From positions 124,001 through 188,000 of the forward strand of contig JAIPJS010000006.1 in the NCBI GenBank assembly GCA_021734025.1: 64,000 nucleotides of DNA, written 5' to 3'. This DNA is from Candidatus Neomarinimicrobiota bacterium (GTDB lineage: Bacteria; Fidelibacterota; JAANXI01). Positions 8,256 through 22,066 of the stretch are shown here, in pieces (the first letter of the stretch is position 1; every line of letters starts with the position of its first letter). The notes under the pieces are model-generated. The model made no database searches, was not told the origin of the DNA, and saw only the letters and a program-made list of their open reading frames with translations. A program made the translations under genes and the position numbers.

Positions 8256-8371
8256 AACAAGTGGGTGAGTTGTGTTTGGTGAAAACGAGACCTTTCTCCC
8301 TCTTTTCTGAACCTCCGCTTAAACCCGCTTCGCGGACTTTAAGCGGGAGACTCTGCTTTTTTACGCCCGAA

Positions 8372-8403
8372 TCCCCTATACCCTTATACCTAATACCCTA
8401 TCC
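8372..8403 (-). repeat. Short heptad repeat at the glycosyltransferase stop codon
   Basis: On the minus strand ATAGGGT, ATTAGGT, ATAAGGG and TATAGGG follow each other, with the TAG stop codon inside the first unit. Confidence 0.45.
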
Positions 8404-9288
8404 CAGTCTTTCAATCAGACTTCGAACCCAAATCCCCACCACACGAAACGGGATACTGAAATAAAGGAGCATACCGGCCATCAGATTAAATAGTTGTTGG
8501 TGTACTCTGTCGTAATGTTTCTCGAAAAACCGAAAGAAACTCACATGGGAAAAGATAACCATCCGGACTTTGTATCGGTTCACGCTGGTGCCTTTGGTGT
8601 GGACGACTTTGGCCTGGGGATTAAATACGATCCGGTATCCCGCCTGTTTCACCCGGAAACACCAGTCCACGTCGTTGAAAAACATGGGAAAATCTTCGTC
8701 GAACCCGCCTACCTTATTCAGCACAATTTTTGACGTCAGTAATGCAGCGCCCTGCGGCTGATCCACTTCCCGGATTTGTCGATGGTCAAAGTCCCCCATC
8801 TTCCACCCGTTGAAGAACTCACTATTCGAAAATATCCGGTTGATTCCAAAGATGTTAAAAGCAACGTCCCGTGGCCTTGGAAACCGCCGGCAGGATGGTT
8901 GAATTGTACCGTCCGGATTCACCAACTGGGGCGCTACCACTCCGGTTTTTCGGTCGCCCCGGATATACCCCAGCAACAGCGACAGTGCTTCCGGCTCCAA
9001 CCTGGTATCCGGATTCAAAATCAATAGGTAACCGCCGGATGCCATATCCAGCCCCTGGTTAACAGCGGGTGCAAAATAGCGGTTTTCTTCATTGGTAATA
9101 GTAATCAGTGGTGTGGACTGCTCACGATACCGGTTAACTACTTCAAGAGTATTATCACGGGAATTATTATCAACGACAATGATTTCGGCGTTGAAAAACT
9201 GCGCCTGTCGGAATACGGAATCCAAACAGGTATCGATATCTTTGCCACTATTATAGGTGACGATGACAATAGAAAGTTCGGTGGGCAT
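8398..9288 (-). CDS. Family 2 glycosyltransferase (rhamnosyltransferase-like)
   Basis: A 296-residue GT-A enzyme. It has the nucleotide-sugar core SIVIVTYNSGKDI, VVDNNSRDNT, the acceptor-side ILNPDTRLEPEA, and the FNDVDWCFR segment typical of rhamnosyl/galactofuranosyl-type GT2 proteins. A hydrophobic C-terminal stretch (about residues 265-290) could anchor it to the membrane. It probably adds a sugar to a surface polysaccharide; donor and acceptor cannot be read from the sequence. Its ATG directly abuts the TAG of the upstream TPR gene (TAGATG), so the two are translationally coupled, though no other polysaccharide genes are near. Confidence 0.88.
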   Translation of the reverse strand: MPTELSIVIVTYNSGKDIDTCLDSVFRQAQFFNAEIIVVDNNSRDNTLEVVNRYREQSTPLITITNEENRYFAPAVNQGLDMASGGYLLILNPDTRLEPEALSLLLGYIRGDRKTGVVAPQLVNPDGTIQPSCRRFPRPRDVAFNIFGINRIFSNSEFFNGWKMGDFDHRQIREVDQPQGAALLTSKIVLNKVGGFDEDFPMFFNDVDWCFRVKQAGYRIVFNPQAKVVHTKGTSVNRYKVRMVIFSHVSFFRFFEKHYDRVHQQLFNLMAGMLLYFSIPFRVVGIWVRSLIERLG

Positions 9289-10692
9289 CTATTCCGCAGA
9301 GCGCCTCTGTTGCCGGCGTTCTTCGATCAGTTGCTCCAGCGCGGACTGTTCTTCCTCGATCCGGTCAATCTCGTCGGATTTCTCGCGCATCAGGTCCAGC
9401 ACCTGGTACGCCTGCTCGTACAATCCCTGGGATTTCAAGACGTTGGCAAAGGTGAACGTAGCCATCCGGGAAGTAATCTTTATGCTGGACCGGTTTGTAA
9501 CCATAGACGACTCATCCCCTGTAGTCTCCTCAGGCCCCGGCACCACCAGTGGTCCGCTGTCACCTTCTTCCGATACTGTGATCTTATCGTCCGGTTCTTC
9601 TTCTCTCCTCCCGGTGTCAGAATCTGCTGCCAATTCTTCATCAGTCATATCCGGCTCAGATCGTCCGCGTAGTTCTGCGCGGACTTCGTCGATGGTTTCC
9701 TGTGAGATTTCCGAGGGGTCAAAATCCTTTCCCAGGCGATTTCGCAGGACATTCATCACGCTTTCAATCTCTTCCCGCTCCACATCAAAATCGTCGAAGT
9801 TTATCTCTTCGTCGTCATCACTTTTTTTGCGGGCAATTTCCGCTACAACCTCTTTATCAATGTCCTCTGGTTCGTCGATTTCTCCCGCTTCATTATCAAT
9901 CGTCTCCGGTTCAAATTCCGGACGCCTAAACTCAATCTCATCTTCCTCTTTCCCCTCAGATGCCATTTCCCCGCTGAATTCCGGCGGTTGAAATTTCGGT
10001 TGGTCTTTATAGGCTTCCTTGAACGCTTCCTTGACTAAATCGTCTTCGGACTGCTCTGCCGGCACCTCTTCCTTTTCATTTTCCTCAAAATCTTCCGGCT
10101 CTTCCTGCACTTCCGCTCCCTTTAATGGAGCGTCCGGGGCTTGTTCTTTTTCAGATTGTTCTTCGGCAGGTAATTCTTCGGTCAGTTCCTCCCGGGCACT
10201 TTCAGCAGCCTCCCCTTCTCCCTCTTCTGATACTTTTGAGGTTTCCGCCATTTCGGAGGTCGGAATATCGGTTGTTTCCCCGGCCTCCTTTTCTTCCTGC
10301 GTCGTAATTTCATCCAGCCGCTTCCGGGCTAACCCATGCTCACTGTCTACCGTCAATATTGCCTGTGCCGCCGATCGGATTTCTTCCGGAGAGAGATCCA
10401 GATCTTCTGACTGAAGTAAATCTTCCGCCGCTTGAAGTGCCATCCGATCCATAGAGAGCGCCTTCATCCAGCAAGTCTTTGTAAATTCCGGCTCCTCTCT
10501 GGCCTGGGAAATCTTTCCGAAAATATACCATCCAGTGGCAAATTCCGGATAATGCTCCAGCCCTTCGCTGCAGGTTTGATACGCACCGGCCGTGTCCCCT
10601 GCCTGCAGGAGAAGATCTGCATAATAGGCAAACAGGGGCGAATCCGGATTTGCTTCTACGTGTTCTTTAACATATTCGAGTGAAAGTACCAT
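9289..10692 (-). CDS. TPR protein with long acidic low-complexity region
   Basis: 467 residues in three parts. Residues 1 to about 130 form TPR-like helices (FAYYADLLLQAGDTAGAY, WYIFGKISQAREEPEF). Residues about 130-385 are extremely Glu/Asp-rich, with runs such as EEPEDFEENEKEEVPAE. A C-terminal block of about 80 residues has one more TPR-like hairpin (TFANVLKSQGLYEQAYQVL) and a charged coiled coil. No signal peptide, so probably cytosolic. It sits between pccB (11 nt) and a glycosyltransferase (0 nt) in one transcription unit. Function unknown; a scaffold is the natural guess. Confidence 0.75.
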   Translation of the reverse strand: MVLSLEYVKEHVEANPDSPLFAYYADLLLQAGDTAGAYQTCSEGLEHYPEFATGWYIFGKISQAREEPEFTKTCWMKALSMDRMALQAAEDLLQSEDLDLSPEEIRSAAQAILTVDSEHGLARKRLDEITTQEEKEAGETTDIPTSEMAETSKVSEEGEGEAAESAREELTEELPAEEQSEKEQAPDAPLKGAEVQEEPEDFEENEKEEVPAEQSEDDLVKEAFKEAYKDQPKFQPPEFSGEMASEGKEEDEIEFRRPEFEPETIDNEAGEIDEPEDIDKEVVAEIARKKSDDDEEINFDDFDVEREEIESVMNVLRNRLGKDFDPSEISQETIDEVRAELRGRSEPDMTDEELAADSDTGRREEEPDDKITVSEEGDSGPLVVPGPEETTGDESSMVTNRSSIKITSRMATFTFANVLKSQGLYEQAYQVLDLMREKSDEIDRIEEEQSALEQLIEERRQQRRSAE

Positions 10693-10703
10693 ACTTCTAA
10701 CCT

Positions 10704-12254
10704 TTATAATGGAATATTTCCATGTTTCTTCCGGGGATTAGAATCCACCTTATTTTCCAGCATTTTGAGTGTCGCGATGAGTTTTGGCCGCGTTCGGTGC
10801 GGCTCGATAACTTCATCGATAAATCCGCGTTCGGCTGCAATATAAGGATTCGCGAACTTTTCCCGAAACTCTTCCGTGCGCTGCTCCGTTACTTTTTCAG
10901 GATCGTCCGCCTCGGCGATTTCGCGTCTGAAAATAATCTCGACAGCTCCTTTGGGGCCCATGACGGCTATCTCCGCAGTGGGCCACGCAAAGTTCATATC
11001 GCCCCGGATATGCTTGGAGTTCATCACGTCATATGCGCCGCCGTACGCCTTTCGGGTAATCACCGTCACTTTCGGGACCGTAGCCTCGCTAAAAGCGTAA
11101 AGCAGTTTAGCGCCCTGCTTGATGATCCCGCCCCACTCCTGTTCCGTTCCGGGGAGGAATCCTGGCACGTCTTCGAAGACGACCAGCGGAATATTGAACG
11201 CGTCGCAGAACCGGACGAATCGCGCTGCCTTTACTGAGCTGTCGATGTCCAGCACTCCAGCCAGAACCGCCGGCTGGTTGGCGACGATACCAATGGAGCG
11301 TCCGTCCAGCCGCGCAAATCCCACGATGATGTTTTTAGCGTAATCTGCGTGTACCTCAAAGAACGATTTCTTATCAACAATCCGGGTAATTACTTCGTGC
11401 ATATCGTACGGCTTGTTGGGATTGTCCGGTACCAGCGTATCCAGATCTTCATCCATTCGATCTGCCGTATCAGAGATCTCGATCCCCGGAGCGTCTTCGA
11501 GGTTATTCTGGGGGATATATTCCAGGAGATGTTTTATTCCTTCGATGACGTCAACTTCGTTATCGTATGCAAAATGCGCCACACCGCTCTTTGTAGCGTG
11601 GGTCATGGCACCGCCGAGTTCCTCCGAAGAGACCTCTTCATGAGTCACCGTTTTCACCACATTCGGCCCGGTGACAAACATGTAACTTGTATTCTTGACC
11701 ATGAAAATGAAATCGGTGATCGCCGGGCTGTAGACCGCCCCGCCAGCACACGGGCCGAGGATGGCTGAAATCTGTGGAATAACGCCGCTGGCCAGGGTAT
11801 TTTGCAGGAAGATATCCGCGTACCCGCCTAGGCTCACTACGCCTTCCTGAATCCGGGCGCCGCCGGAGTCGTTTAAACCGATGACCGGCACGCCGGTCTT
11901 CATGGCCAACTCCATTATCTTGACGATCTTTTCGGCGTGTGCTTCCGAGAGGGAACCACCGAGCACCGTAAAATCCTGACTGTAGGCAAAGACTTCACGG
12001 CCGTTTACTTTGCCGTATCCGGTAATCACTCCGTCGCCCCGGAATTTCTTCTCCTGCAGCCCGAAGTTATGCGACCGGTGGGTCACCAGCATATCCATCT
12101 CTTCGAAGGTGCCTTTGTCGAACAGGAGCTGGATCCGCTCCCGGGCGGTCAGTTTCCCCTTCTCGTGCTGGCGCTCGATCCGATCTTCACCGCCGCCGAG
12201 TTTGGCTTCTTCCTTCAGTTTGCGTAGTTCGTCGATTTTATCCTGATTGGCCAT
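10704..12254 (-). CDS. pccB: Acyl-CoA carboxylase carboxyltransferase beta subunit (propionyl-CoA type)
   Basis: Transfers CO2 from carboxybiotin to propionyl-CoA, giving methylmalonyl-CoA. 516 residues with both crotonase-fold halves: the N-terminal oxyanion region [11 protein letters not shown] and [12 protein letters not shown], and the C-terminal [14 protein letters not shown] and [10 protein letters not shown]. The C-terminus KKHGNIPL is the usual family end. The Asp in FEDVPGF favours propionyl- over acetyl-CoA. Biotin carboxylase and carrier subunits are not in the window. The methylmalonyl-CoA mutase B12 subunit one gene upstream supports a propionate/methylmalonyl route. Confidence 0.92.
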   Translation of the reverse strand: MANQDKIDELRKLKEEAKLGGGEDRIERQHEKGKLTARERIQLLFDKGTFEEMDMLVTHRSHNFGLQEKKFRGDGVITGYGKVNGREVFAYSQDFTVLGGSLSEAHAEKIVKIMELAMKTGVPVIGLNDSGGARIQEGVVSLGGYADIFLQNTLASGVIPQISAILGPCAGGAVYSPAITDFIFMVKNTSYMFVTGPNVVKTVTHEEVSSEELGGAMTHATKSGVAHFAYDNEVDVIEGIKHLLEYIPQNNLEDAPGIEISDTADRMDEDLDTLVPDNPNKPYDMHEVITRIVDKKSFFEVHADYAKNIIVGFARLDGRSIGIVANQPAVLAGVLDIDSSVKAARFVRFCDAFNIPLVVFEDVPGFLPGTEQEWGGIIKQGAKLLYAFSEATVPKVTVITRKAYGGAYDVMNSKHIRGDMNFAWPTAEIAVMGPKGAVEIIFRREIAEADDPEKVTEQRTEEFREKFANPYIAAERGFIDEVIEPHRTRPKLIATLKMLENKVDSNPRKKHGNIPL

Positions 12255-12435
12255 GATAAATTTCTATGGTATTCGTTAGGTTTTGAATTTAGCGAATGTT
12301 CCTGAAAGGGGAAGTCGCTCTTCAACAGGTCGTTCGACTCGGCTCACGACGGGCTCAGAGTGACTTCCCAGAGCGGCATCCAGAGATTGTCTGGTAATAG
12401 GCGCTAATATGTGAGAGGAATAAACCATTTCAAGA

Positions 12436-13149
12436 TTAAATGAGACCGCGATTTACGAAGCTCGTATAATCGTCGCCGGCAATAATTATATGATCATGAA
12501 CCGGAATATCCATCATATTCCCGGCTTCGCGCAATTTTTTCGTAATTTTGATATCGTCGGGACTCGGCTCGGGATTGCCGCTGGGATGATTATGCAACAG
12601 GATGATGCCGGCAGCGCTTTCGGCAATGGCTAATTTAAAGACTTCCCTGGGATGCACCAGGCTGGCGGTGAGATGTCCCTTGCTCACTACAACATCCCGC
12701 TCCACGTAATTGGAATTATTCAGAATGATAATCCGGAACTCTTCGTGCTTCAGGTTCTGCATCAGCGGGATGTATTTCCCCGCGATATCCTTAGGCGATT
12801 TGACTGATATTTTCTCCCGGCTCTTGCGTTGGGATTCCAGCCGGCGTGCCAGTTCGAATGTTGCCTGGAGCGTGATGGCCCTGGCGTCGCCAACCCCGTT
12901 ATAATCTTTCAGGTCGCCGATGCTGGATTCGGCCAATCTATGCAGGCTGCCGGACTGTTTCAGCATGGTCTTTGCCAGGTCGACGGCGGTGATCTTCCTG
13001 GTGCCGCCGCCCACGACGATGGCCAGCAATTCTGCCACCGATAATTGATCCGGGCCGAGCTTGGCCAGCTTTTCCCTGGGACGCTCGTCTTCCGGCCAGT
13101 CTGTGATGCGACCGTGATACGCCGCCGGATCTTTGAGTTGGTCAGTCAT
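12436..13149 (-). CDS. radC: RadC family JAMM/MPN protein
   Basis: 237 residues: N-terminal helix-hairpin-helix-like segment ([13 protein letters not shown]) and a C-terminal JAMM metal site [14 protein letters not shown]. Despite the name, a repair role for chromosomal RadC is not established; the metalloprotease-like fold is clear. The ATG at 13149 overlaps the stop of the B12-binding protein gene by 4 nt (ATGA), so the pair is cotranscribed. A 181-nt gap separates it from pccB. Confidence 0.93.
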   Translation of the reverse strand: MTDQLKDPAAYHGRITDWPEDERPREKLAKLGPDQLSVAELLAIVVGGGTRKITAVDLAKTMLKQSGSLHRLAESSIGDLKDYNGVGDARAITLQATFELARRLESQRKSREKISVKSPKDIAGKYIPLMQNLKHEEFRIIILNNSNYVERDVVVSKGHLTASLVHPREVFKLAIAESAAGIILLHNHPSGNPEPSPDDIKITKKLREAGNMMDIPVHDHIIIAGDDYTSFVNRGLI

Positions 13150-13556
13150 CCCGCTTCCCTGTGTTCCTTGACCCAGGATTTAACGTAATCGACTATGTCA
13201 GTCGTCGGTGTCCCGGGGCCAAAGAGCTCCCCAACGCCCATTTTTTTCAGTTCACGCATGTCCTTTTCGGGAATGATTCCGCCGCCTGTAAGGAGTACAT
13301 CGTCCAGATCGTTCTCTTTCATTAACTCCAATGTTTTGGGAAACAGGGTCATATGAGCGCCTGAGAGAATTCCCAGGGCGATAACGTCTGCGTCTTCCTG
13401 CACCGCGGCATCCACGATCATCTCCGGAGTCTGGCGGAGCCCGAGGTAGATAACCTCCATCCCGGCATCCCGGAAGGCGTTTGCCATGACCTTGGCACCC
13501 CGATCGTGGCCGTCCAGGCCTGGCTTGGCAATAATGACGCGAATTTTTCTATTCAT
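13146..13556 (-). CDS. Methylmalonyl-CoA mutase B12-binding (small) subunit
   Basis: A stand-alone 136-residue cobalamin-binding Rossmann domain. The base-off motif DGHDRG supplies the His that ligates cobalt, followed by the LGILSGAH and [10 protein letters not shown] segments of the family. It matches the C-terminal domain of methylmalonyl-CoA mutase; in many bacteria and archaea this domain is a separate gene paired with a large catalytic subunit, which is not seen here. With pccB it would convert propionyl-CoA to succinyl-CoA. The start at 13556 gives [16 protein letters not shown]. Confidence 0.92.
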   Translation of the reverse strand: MNRKIRVIIAKPGLDGHDRGAKVMANAFRDAGMEVIYLGLRQTPEMIVDAAVQEDADVIALGILSGAHMTLFPKTLELMKENDLDDVLLTGGGIIPEKDMRELKKMGVGELFGPGTPTTDIVDYVKSWVKEHREAG

Positions 13557-13602
13557 TTATTTATCCGATTTTAAAGCCCTGTTAGGCTTCAATGTATTTT
13601 GT

Positions 13603-13663
13603 CCCGGTTTGAAGCCGGGGACTATTAATTTCCTTTTGAAGAGCACCGCCATTTATGGCGGGG
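13603..13663. repeat. Two-hairpin intergenic element (variant)
   Basis: CCCGGTTTGAAGCCGGG then GACTATT, followed by ACCGCCATTTATGGCGGGG. It shares the stem-plus-CTATT tail and the ATAAATG-type loop with the elements at 4075 and 42453. Confidence 0.55.
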
Positions 13664-13705
13664 TATTCTATCCAAATCCAATAAGGGTCTTCACCCCCTC
13701 GGTAA

Positions 13706-14151
13706 TTATCGATCCCGACTGTCCAGGATTATGGTGACCGGCCCCTTGTTGGTCAAATGCACATCCATCATGGCGCCGAACTCTCCACTCTCCACCGGGA
13801 CTCCGGCGTCCTGGAGTTGCTCGATGTAATATTCGTACAACTCGTCCGCCACTTCCGGATTCGCCGCATTGATGTAACTCGGTCGGCGCCCTTTTCTTGT
13901 ATCTGCACACAGCGTAAATTGTGACACAACCAGCACGCTGCCGCCAACATCTTTGACCGAAAGGTTCATCTTATCGTTTTCATCGTTGAAGATCCGCAGG
14001 TTGGCGGATTTATCGGCGAGATAATCGGCGTCCTCCCCGGTATCGCCTTCGAACACACCCAGCAGGATAACCAAACCGTGATCGATGGCGCCCGTGGTGT
14101 TCCCGTCGATCTCCACCCGGGCGTCGGTGGCGCGCTGCAGAATCGCAATCA

Positions 14152-14152
<1 letters not shown>
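13706..14152 (-). CDS. dtd: D-aminoacyl-tRNA deacylase
   Basis: Removes D-amino acids (and Gly from tRNA-Ala) from mischarged tRNAs. 148 residues, the family's standard size, with the two active-site motifs VSQFTL and the Gly-cisPro NKGPVTIIL. The start is MIAILQRATDARVEIDG at 14152, whose ATG shares one base with the dnaE stop (TGATG). An upstream in-frame start inside dnaE would add 47 residues unlike Dtd and is rejected. Confidence 0.93.
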
Positions 14153-17595
<3,443 letters not shown>

Positions 17596-17624
17596 AATTG
17601 TATGCTAATCCGTGATTTTTTAGG

Positions 17625-18566
17625 TTAAAAAGTTCCAACAAATACTGCCAGCAGACCGACGAACATATCAGCCTTTAGGATCTGGCTTAAACGGCGATAG
17701 TCTGCAGAGGATTGCGACCGCCACAACTGAACTGTAATGTAGAGTATCGGGACATCGACGCCTACCACCACCATGATCAAATAAAGCGTGTTATAGATGT
17801 TCATAAGATAGGGGGCGAGCACTCCAAAAATCAACAGAAGAAATAGACCACTTGAGAAAAATTTTGCTCTGGATTCCCCCACAAGTAACGGTAAGGTTTT
17901 TGCGTCCAGTGATGCGTCTCCTTCGGCATCTTCCAGGTCTTTAATTATCTCGCGCCCCCAGGTATACAGGAACCCCATAAACGCCGGAGGCCAAGCTGCC
18001 CAGGGATCCCCGAACGCGGCGGCACCATAGACAAACGCGACCCCGATCATCAGTCCCACAACAACGTTCCCAAAGATGGGTTGGCGCTTCCACCACCTGG
18101 AGTAGCCAACCAAGAACCCGGCAGAGCCGACAGCGATAGCAAATGCCAGCGATGAAATCAGCGCTGAAGAAACGACTCCGATAGTGAACATGGCGTATGC
18201 AAAAATCCGGGCATGAGATCGAGGGATCAGACCAGCAGGCAGAGGTCGCTCGGGGCGATTAATTTTATCAATTTCGTAATCGTAATAATCGTTAATGGCG
18301 TTGGCGGCCCCGGTGAAGGTTATCACCGTTATGACCGCACACCACAGTGCCGCCGCAATCCGAAGATCACCGGTAAGGTAAGCGCCCAGGAGAACGCCCA
18401 AAATCCCAATCACCACATTCAGCGGACGCGTCAGTTTTATGTAGGCGATTATTCGATTCACAAGGTAAAATATAGGATTTCGCAGCTTGGCAAACAAACG
18501 GGAGATGGAAAATAAACGGATATTTTTGAAGGGAGTAGCACTATCAGCCCGACGATGGACTGGCAA
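17625..18566 (-). CDS. UbiA-family prenyltransferase (geranylgeranylglycerol-phosphate geranylgeranyltransferase-like)
   Basis: A multi-pass membrane enzyme, 313 residues with about eight hydrophobic helices. The first Asp-rich motif is NAINDYYDYEIDKINRPERP, the second DLEDAEGDASLDAKTLP; both bind the Mg-prenyl diphosphate. This motif style matches the archaeal DGGGP synthase branch, which also occurs in FCB bacteria, more than MenA or UbiA proper. The acceptor could be a glycerol phosphate lipid, but a quinone or chlorophyll-type acceptor is not excluded. The first 35 residues are polar and may be over-extended; no better ATG is evident before the first helix. Confidence 0.82.
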   Translation of the reverse strand: MPVHRRADSATPFKNIRLFSISRLFAKLRNPIFYLVNRIIAYIKLTRPLNVVIGILGVLLGAYLTGDLRIAAALWCAVITVITFTGAANAINDYYDYEIDKINRPERPLPAGLIPRSHARIFAYAMFTIGVVSSALISSLAFAIAVGSAGFLVGYSRWWKRQPIFGNVVVGLMIGVAFVYGAAAFGDPWAAWPPAFMGFLYTWGREIIKDLEDAEGDASLDAKTLPLLVGESRAKFFSSGLFLLLIFGVLAPYLMNIYNTLYLIMVVVGVDVPILYITVQLWRSQSSADYRRLSQILKADMFVGLLAVFVGTF

Positions 18567-18678
18567 TGCTAAACATCTTAAAATCCTTAATCAATAAACT
18601 CGGGATTCGCCCCATCCCATAGTCGGGAGACTCATGGTGAGGTCAATCTAACGTTGGCTACGAACCCTCGTCAAAAGA

Positions 18679-18712
18679 GACCCTTTCAGGGTTTACCAAC
18701 CCTAAAAGGGTC
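18679..18712. repeat. GACCCTTTCAGGG hairpin (copy 1)
   Basis: GACCCTTTCAGGG pairs with CCCTAAAAGGGTC across an 8-nt loop, one mismatch. The same stem is at 51754-51786. It sits between prmC and the UbiA gene and could act as a terminator, although no T-run follows. Confidence 0.6.
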
Positions 18713-18833
18713 GGCAGAATACAATTTTATCAGTTTTATTAATTTATTTTACGCGGGATTTATACCCAGAAAACTTATGGAATCCCGGCTTGGAATGATT
18801 CGATGTGGCGAATTGCGAGACAAAATTGCTGAA

Positions 18834-19718
18834 TTACTCCGGTACGGCTATTACAATCCGATCCTGTTCGTTATAATCTTTAATGATTGAAATATCTGAC
18901 CAGCCATCATTTGCAAAAAGTTCCCGGATTGCCTCCGACTGATGCGTCCCGCCGATCTCCAGCATGAATCGACCACCATCGGTGATCCACTGGTGCGCAT
19001 ATTTCGCAAAATATTGATAAAATGTGAGTCCTTCTTCACCAGCCACAAGAGCATTTTCTGGCTCATATTTCCGGATGTCCTCCTGTAGACCCTCTATCTC
19101 ATTATTGGCGACGTACGGGGGATTACTAATGATGAGATCGTATTTATCTGGTGGAGCGGTTTGCAGAATATTCTGCTCCCGGAATTCAATGTGCTCAGCG
19201 ACGCCATTACGCTCAGCATTACTCCTTGCTACGTCCAGGGCTTCCAGCGAATTGTCCAATGCCGTAACCTCTATTCCCGGAACCAGTTTCCCCAAACTGA
19301 CGGCGATGCAACCGCTGCCGGTGCCGATATCCAACACCCTGCTTCCGGATGATTCTCTTTCCCTTAACCAATCCACGGCATGTTCCACAAGTATTTCCGT
19401 CTCCGGCCGGGGTATCAACACCGATTCATTCACCGCAAATGGATACCCCATAAATTCTGTCTCGCCCGTGATATATTGCACCGGCTCATGGCTGAGCCGT
19501 CGCTTCAGTAACGCCTTGAATTCACTGAGTTCTCCAGGTTGAAGCGGCTTTTCGAAATCGGTATACAACTCCACTCGTTCGCAATCCAACACATGAATAA
19601 GCAACCACTCCACATCGCTCCGTGGCGCAGGAAATCCCTTTTCTTTGAGGTAATCCGTCGTCCAGTTTATCAGGTCGAGGACGCGCCAGGTTTTTTGTTC
19701 TGTGGTAGTTTCGGACAT
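18834..19718 (-). CDS. prmC: Release factor glutamine N5-methyltransferase
   Basis: Methylates the GGQ glutamine of RF1/RF2. 294 residues with an N-terminal helical RF-binding domain, the SAM-binding loop VLDIGTGSGCIAVSL and the catalytic NPPY (IISNPPYVANNEIE). It follows prfA at a 281-nt distance; prfA-prmC pairing is common across bacteria and supports the call. The intervening gap holds a long inverted repeat (19787-19924). Confidence 0.95.
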   Translation of the reverse strand: MSETTTEQKTWRVLDLINWTTDYLKEKGFPAPRSDVEWLLIHVLDCERVELYTDFEKPLQPGELSEFKALLKRRLSHEPVQYITGETEFMGYPFAVNESVLIPRPETEILVEHAVDWLRERESSGSRVLDIGTGSGCIAVSLGKLVPGIEVTALDNSLEALDVARSNAERNGVAEHIEFREQNILQTAPPDKYDLIISNPPYVANNEIEGLQEDIRKYEPENALVAGEEGLTFYQYFAKYAHQWITDGGRFMLEIGGTHQSEAIRELFANDGWSDISIIKDYNEQDRIVIAVPE

Positions 19719-19786
19719 GTTATCTAAGCAGTATTAACTGTTTTTATAGAGACGCTACATGGAGGCTGTGTGAGGTTAAAAAAACT

Positions 19787-19924
19787 GTCATTCTGAGCGA
19801 AGCGAAGAACCTCCTCGTACTTTGCGTCCAACTTTCTTAAATCCCATAGTAATAATGGTATTGAGGAGAAACGACGAGATCCCTCGGCGGCGTCCCGACC
19901 AGGTGGGACTCCGCTCGGGATGAC
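19787..19924. repeat. Long GTCATTCTGA inverted repeat
   Basis: The left end GTCATTCTGAGCGAAGCGAAG is roughly complementary to the right end CTCCGCTCGGGATGAC. In between are GATCCCTC and GGTGGGACT stretches. Related copies lie at 51417-51561 and 51889-51999. No coding sequence is seen inside. Confidence 0.6.
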
Positions 19925-19999
19925 ACACTTGGTGCTTGGTTTATCATGTAACGTCTCCACTGTACAAATTGGCTATTATGATAAAACTATGGTACCCAC

Positions 20000-21085
20000 T
20001 CACACCGCTTCCAGCTTTTCCATGCGGTCGGCGACCTTAAGCTGTTCCAGAATTTCCTTAAGGTCGCCATCCAGAACGCTGTCCAGGTTGTGCGTGGTAA
20101 AGTTGATCCGGTGATCGGTGACCCGTCCCTGGGGGAAATTGTAAGTACGAATTTTGGCACTCCGGTCGCCGGTGCTCACCATGGACTTCCGTTGTGCGTC
20201 CCGCTGCTGCTGCTGTTCTTCTTCTTTCTTTGCCAACAGACGAGAGCGCAACACCTTCAGTGCCTTTGCCTTATTTTTGTGCTGAGATTTTTCGTCCTGG
20301 CACTGGACGACCAGTCCGGTCGGCTCGTGGGTAATTCGGACTGCCGAATCCGTGGTGTTGACGCTCTGCCCACCGGGACCAGTGGAACGATACACGTCGA
20401 TTTTCAGATCATTGGGATCAATATCCACGTCCACTTCCTCCGCCTCGGGGAGGACGGCGACTGAGGCTGCTGAGGTATGAATCCGGCCGCTGCTCTCGGT
20501 CTCCGGGACCCGCTGCACCCGGTGAACGCCGCTCTCGAATTTCATGGTTCCGTAGACACCTTCACCGGCAACCGCAAACACCACTTCCTTGTATCCGCCG
20601 ACTCCGGTTGGATTGCTGGAGAGCTGCTCAATTTTCCAGCCGCTCTTTTCAGCAAGCCGCCGATACATCCGGTACAAATCCGATGCAAACAAGGCCGCTT
20701 CGTCGCCACCGGTTCCAGCACGGATTTCGACAATAGTGTTCTTTTCATCATTGGGATCTTTGGGCACTAGCATCATCCGGAGATCCTGCGCCATCTTTTC
20801 CCGCTGTTCCTTCAGCTCGTCCAGTTCGTCGCGTACAAGCTCCTTCAACTCATCGTCATCGCTCTCGAGGATTTCTTCGTCCTCTTCAATCTGATCATTA
20901 ATTTCCTTAAGCGGCTTGTACGCTTCCACAACCTCTGAAAGTTCGTTGTGTTCCTTGGAGAGATCCCGGAATTTGTTCGTATCAGCGATCACATCCGGGT
21001 CGGAAAGCATGTGGGTAATCTCATTATACCGATCCTCCACTTTCTCCAGCTTTTCCAGGAGTTCTGCAAGGTTGTTGCTGTTCAT
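20000..21085 (-). CDS. prfA: Peptide chain release factor 1
   Basis: Terminates translation at UAA/UAG. 361 residues with the tRNA-acceptor-like GGQ loop ([18 protein letters not shown]) and the long coiled N-terminal domain; the region between ([20 protein letters not shown]) is typical of class I factors. It overlaps the DUF1385 gene by 4 nt (ATGA). Confidence 0.97.
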   Translation of the reverse strand: MNSNNLAELLEKLEKVEDRYNEITHMLSDPDVIADTNKFRDLSKEHNELSEVVEAYKPLKEINDQIEEDEEILESDDDELKELVRDELDELKEQREKMAQDLRMMLVPKDPNDEKNTIVEIRAGTGGDEAALFASDLYRMYRRLAEKSGWKIEQLSSNPTGVGGYKEVVFAVAGEGVYGTMKFESGVHRVQRVPETESSGRIHTSAASVAVLPEAEEVDVDIDPNDLKIDVYRSTGPGGQSVNTTDSAVRITHEPTGLVVQCQDEKSQHKNKAKALKVLRSRLLAKKEEEQQQQRDAQRKSMVSTGDRSAKIRTYNFPQGRVTDHRINFTTHNLDSVLDGDLKEILEQLKVADRMEKLEAV

Positions 21086-22035
21086 GCCACCGCCTCCGCA
21101 ACATATTCCTTGCCGGCATACTCTGTATATTCGTCGCCGAATGCATTCTCCAGGGCGGTGATGGCAACGCCAACCTGGCTCTCATCCGGCTCGCTGGTGG
21201 TAATCCGCTGGAGCCAGAGTCCGGGTTTGGCCAATCCCCGAAAGAAAATCTTGTCCATATTTGCACTGGTAAGTTTGATAACCTCGTAGGACGCTCCGGC
21301 AACTAATGGCAAAAAGACCAGATGGCCAAGAACGCGAATCGGCAGATTGATGGTGCCGAGAACGGCTAGTAATACTGTATCGAGTAGTGCGTACATCAGG
21401 ATCGCAGAAATCATAACAATGAACAAGAAACTTGTACCGCATCGTGGATGGAAGGTTGTAAATCTTTTGGTATTGTCCCACGACAGATCCAGCCCCGATT
21501 CAAAATTGAAGACAACCTTGTGCTCGGCGCCGTGATATTCAAACAGGCGCTTCACGTCCTGAATTTGGGAGATAATGATGAGATACATCAGGAAAAACAG
21601 AATTCTGAAACCACCGGAGACCAGATTAAACGCCAGCATCTGTTCTTCGATGTTGAGGACTTTGGTGGTGATCCAGAGCGGTGCCACCAGAAATAACCCA
21701 AGAGCAAGCGCCAGGGCAAATACTGTGGTTATAAATGTAGCGAGTTTGCTCTCTTTGTAATCTTCCGGATGGTCTTCCTCATCCTGCATGGCGATATCTG
21801 CTGACCACTGAAGGGTGCCCATCCCGAGTTTCATGGATTCAAACAGCGCAACCACGCCGCGGACAATCGGCAACTGCGCCCACCTGAATCGCTGCGTAAG
21901 CGGCGTCCACTCGTTTCGGTCAGTGGTAATTGATCCGTCCTTGCGTCGTACGGAGGTGGCGTATCCACCCGGAACACGCATCATTACCCCCTCGATGACT
22001 GCCTGGCCACCGACCAGTATAGTGGATTTCGCCAT
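21082..22035 (-). CDS. DUF1385 integral membrane protein (YqhQ-like)
   Basis: 317 residues opening with the family signature [14 protein letters not shown]. Several membrane spans ([20 protein letters not shown] and later helices) separate a conserved [10 protein letters not shown] segment and [10 protein letters not shown]. Function is unknown. The family often sits beside rpmE, prfA and prmC, as here. I chose the ATG at 22035 ([11 protein letters not shown]). A start at 22143 would overlap rpmE with a Lys/Arg-rich tail that mirrors the rpmE C-terminus in another frame. Confidence 0.92.
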   Translation of the reverse strand: MAKSTILVGGQAVIEGVMMRVPGGYATSVRRKDGSITTDRNEWTPLTQRFRWAQLPIVRGVVALFESMKLGMGTLQWSADIAMQDEEDHPEDYKESKLATFITTVFALALALGLFLVAPLWITTKVLNIEEQMLAFNLVSGGFRILFFLMYLIIISQIQDVKRLFEYHGAEHKVVFNFESGLDLSWDNTKRFTTFHPRCGTSFLFIVMISAILMYALLDTVLLAVLGTINLPIRVLGHLVFLPLVAGASYEVIKLTSANMDKIFFRGLAKPGLWLQRITTSEPDESQVGVAITALENAFGDEYTEYAGKEYVAEAVA

Positions 22036-22066
22036 TACCAGCAGCGGCAAAAGACGAAATCGCACC

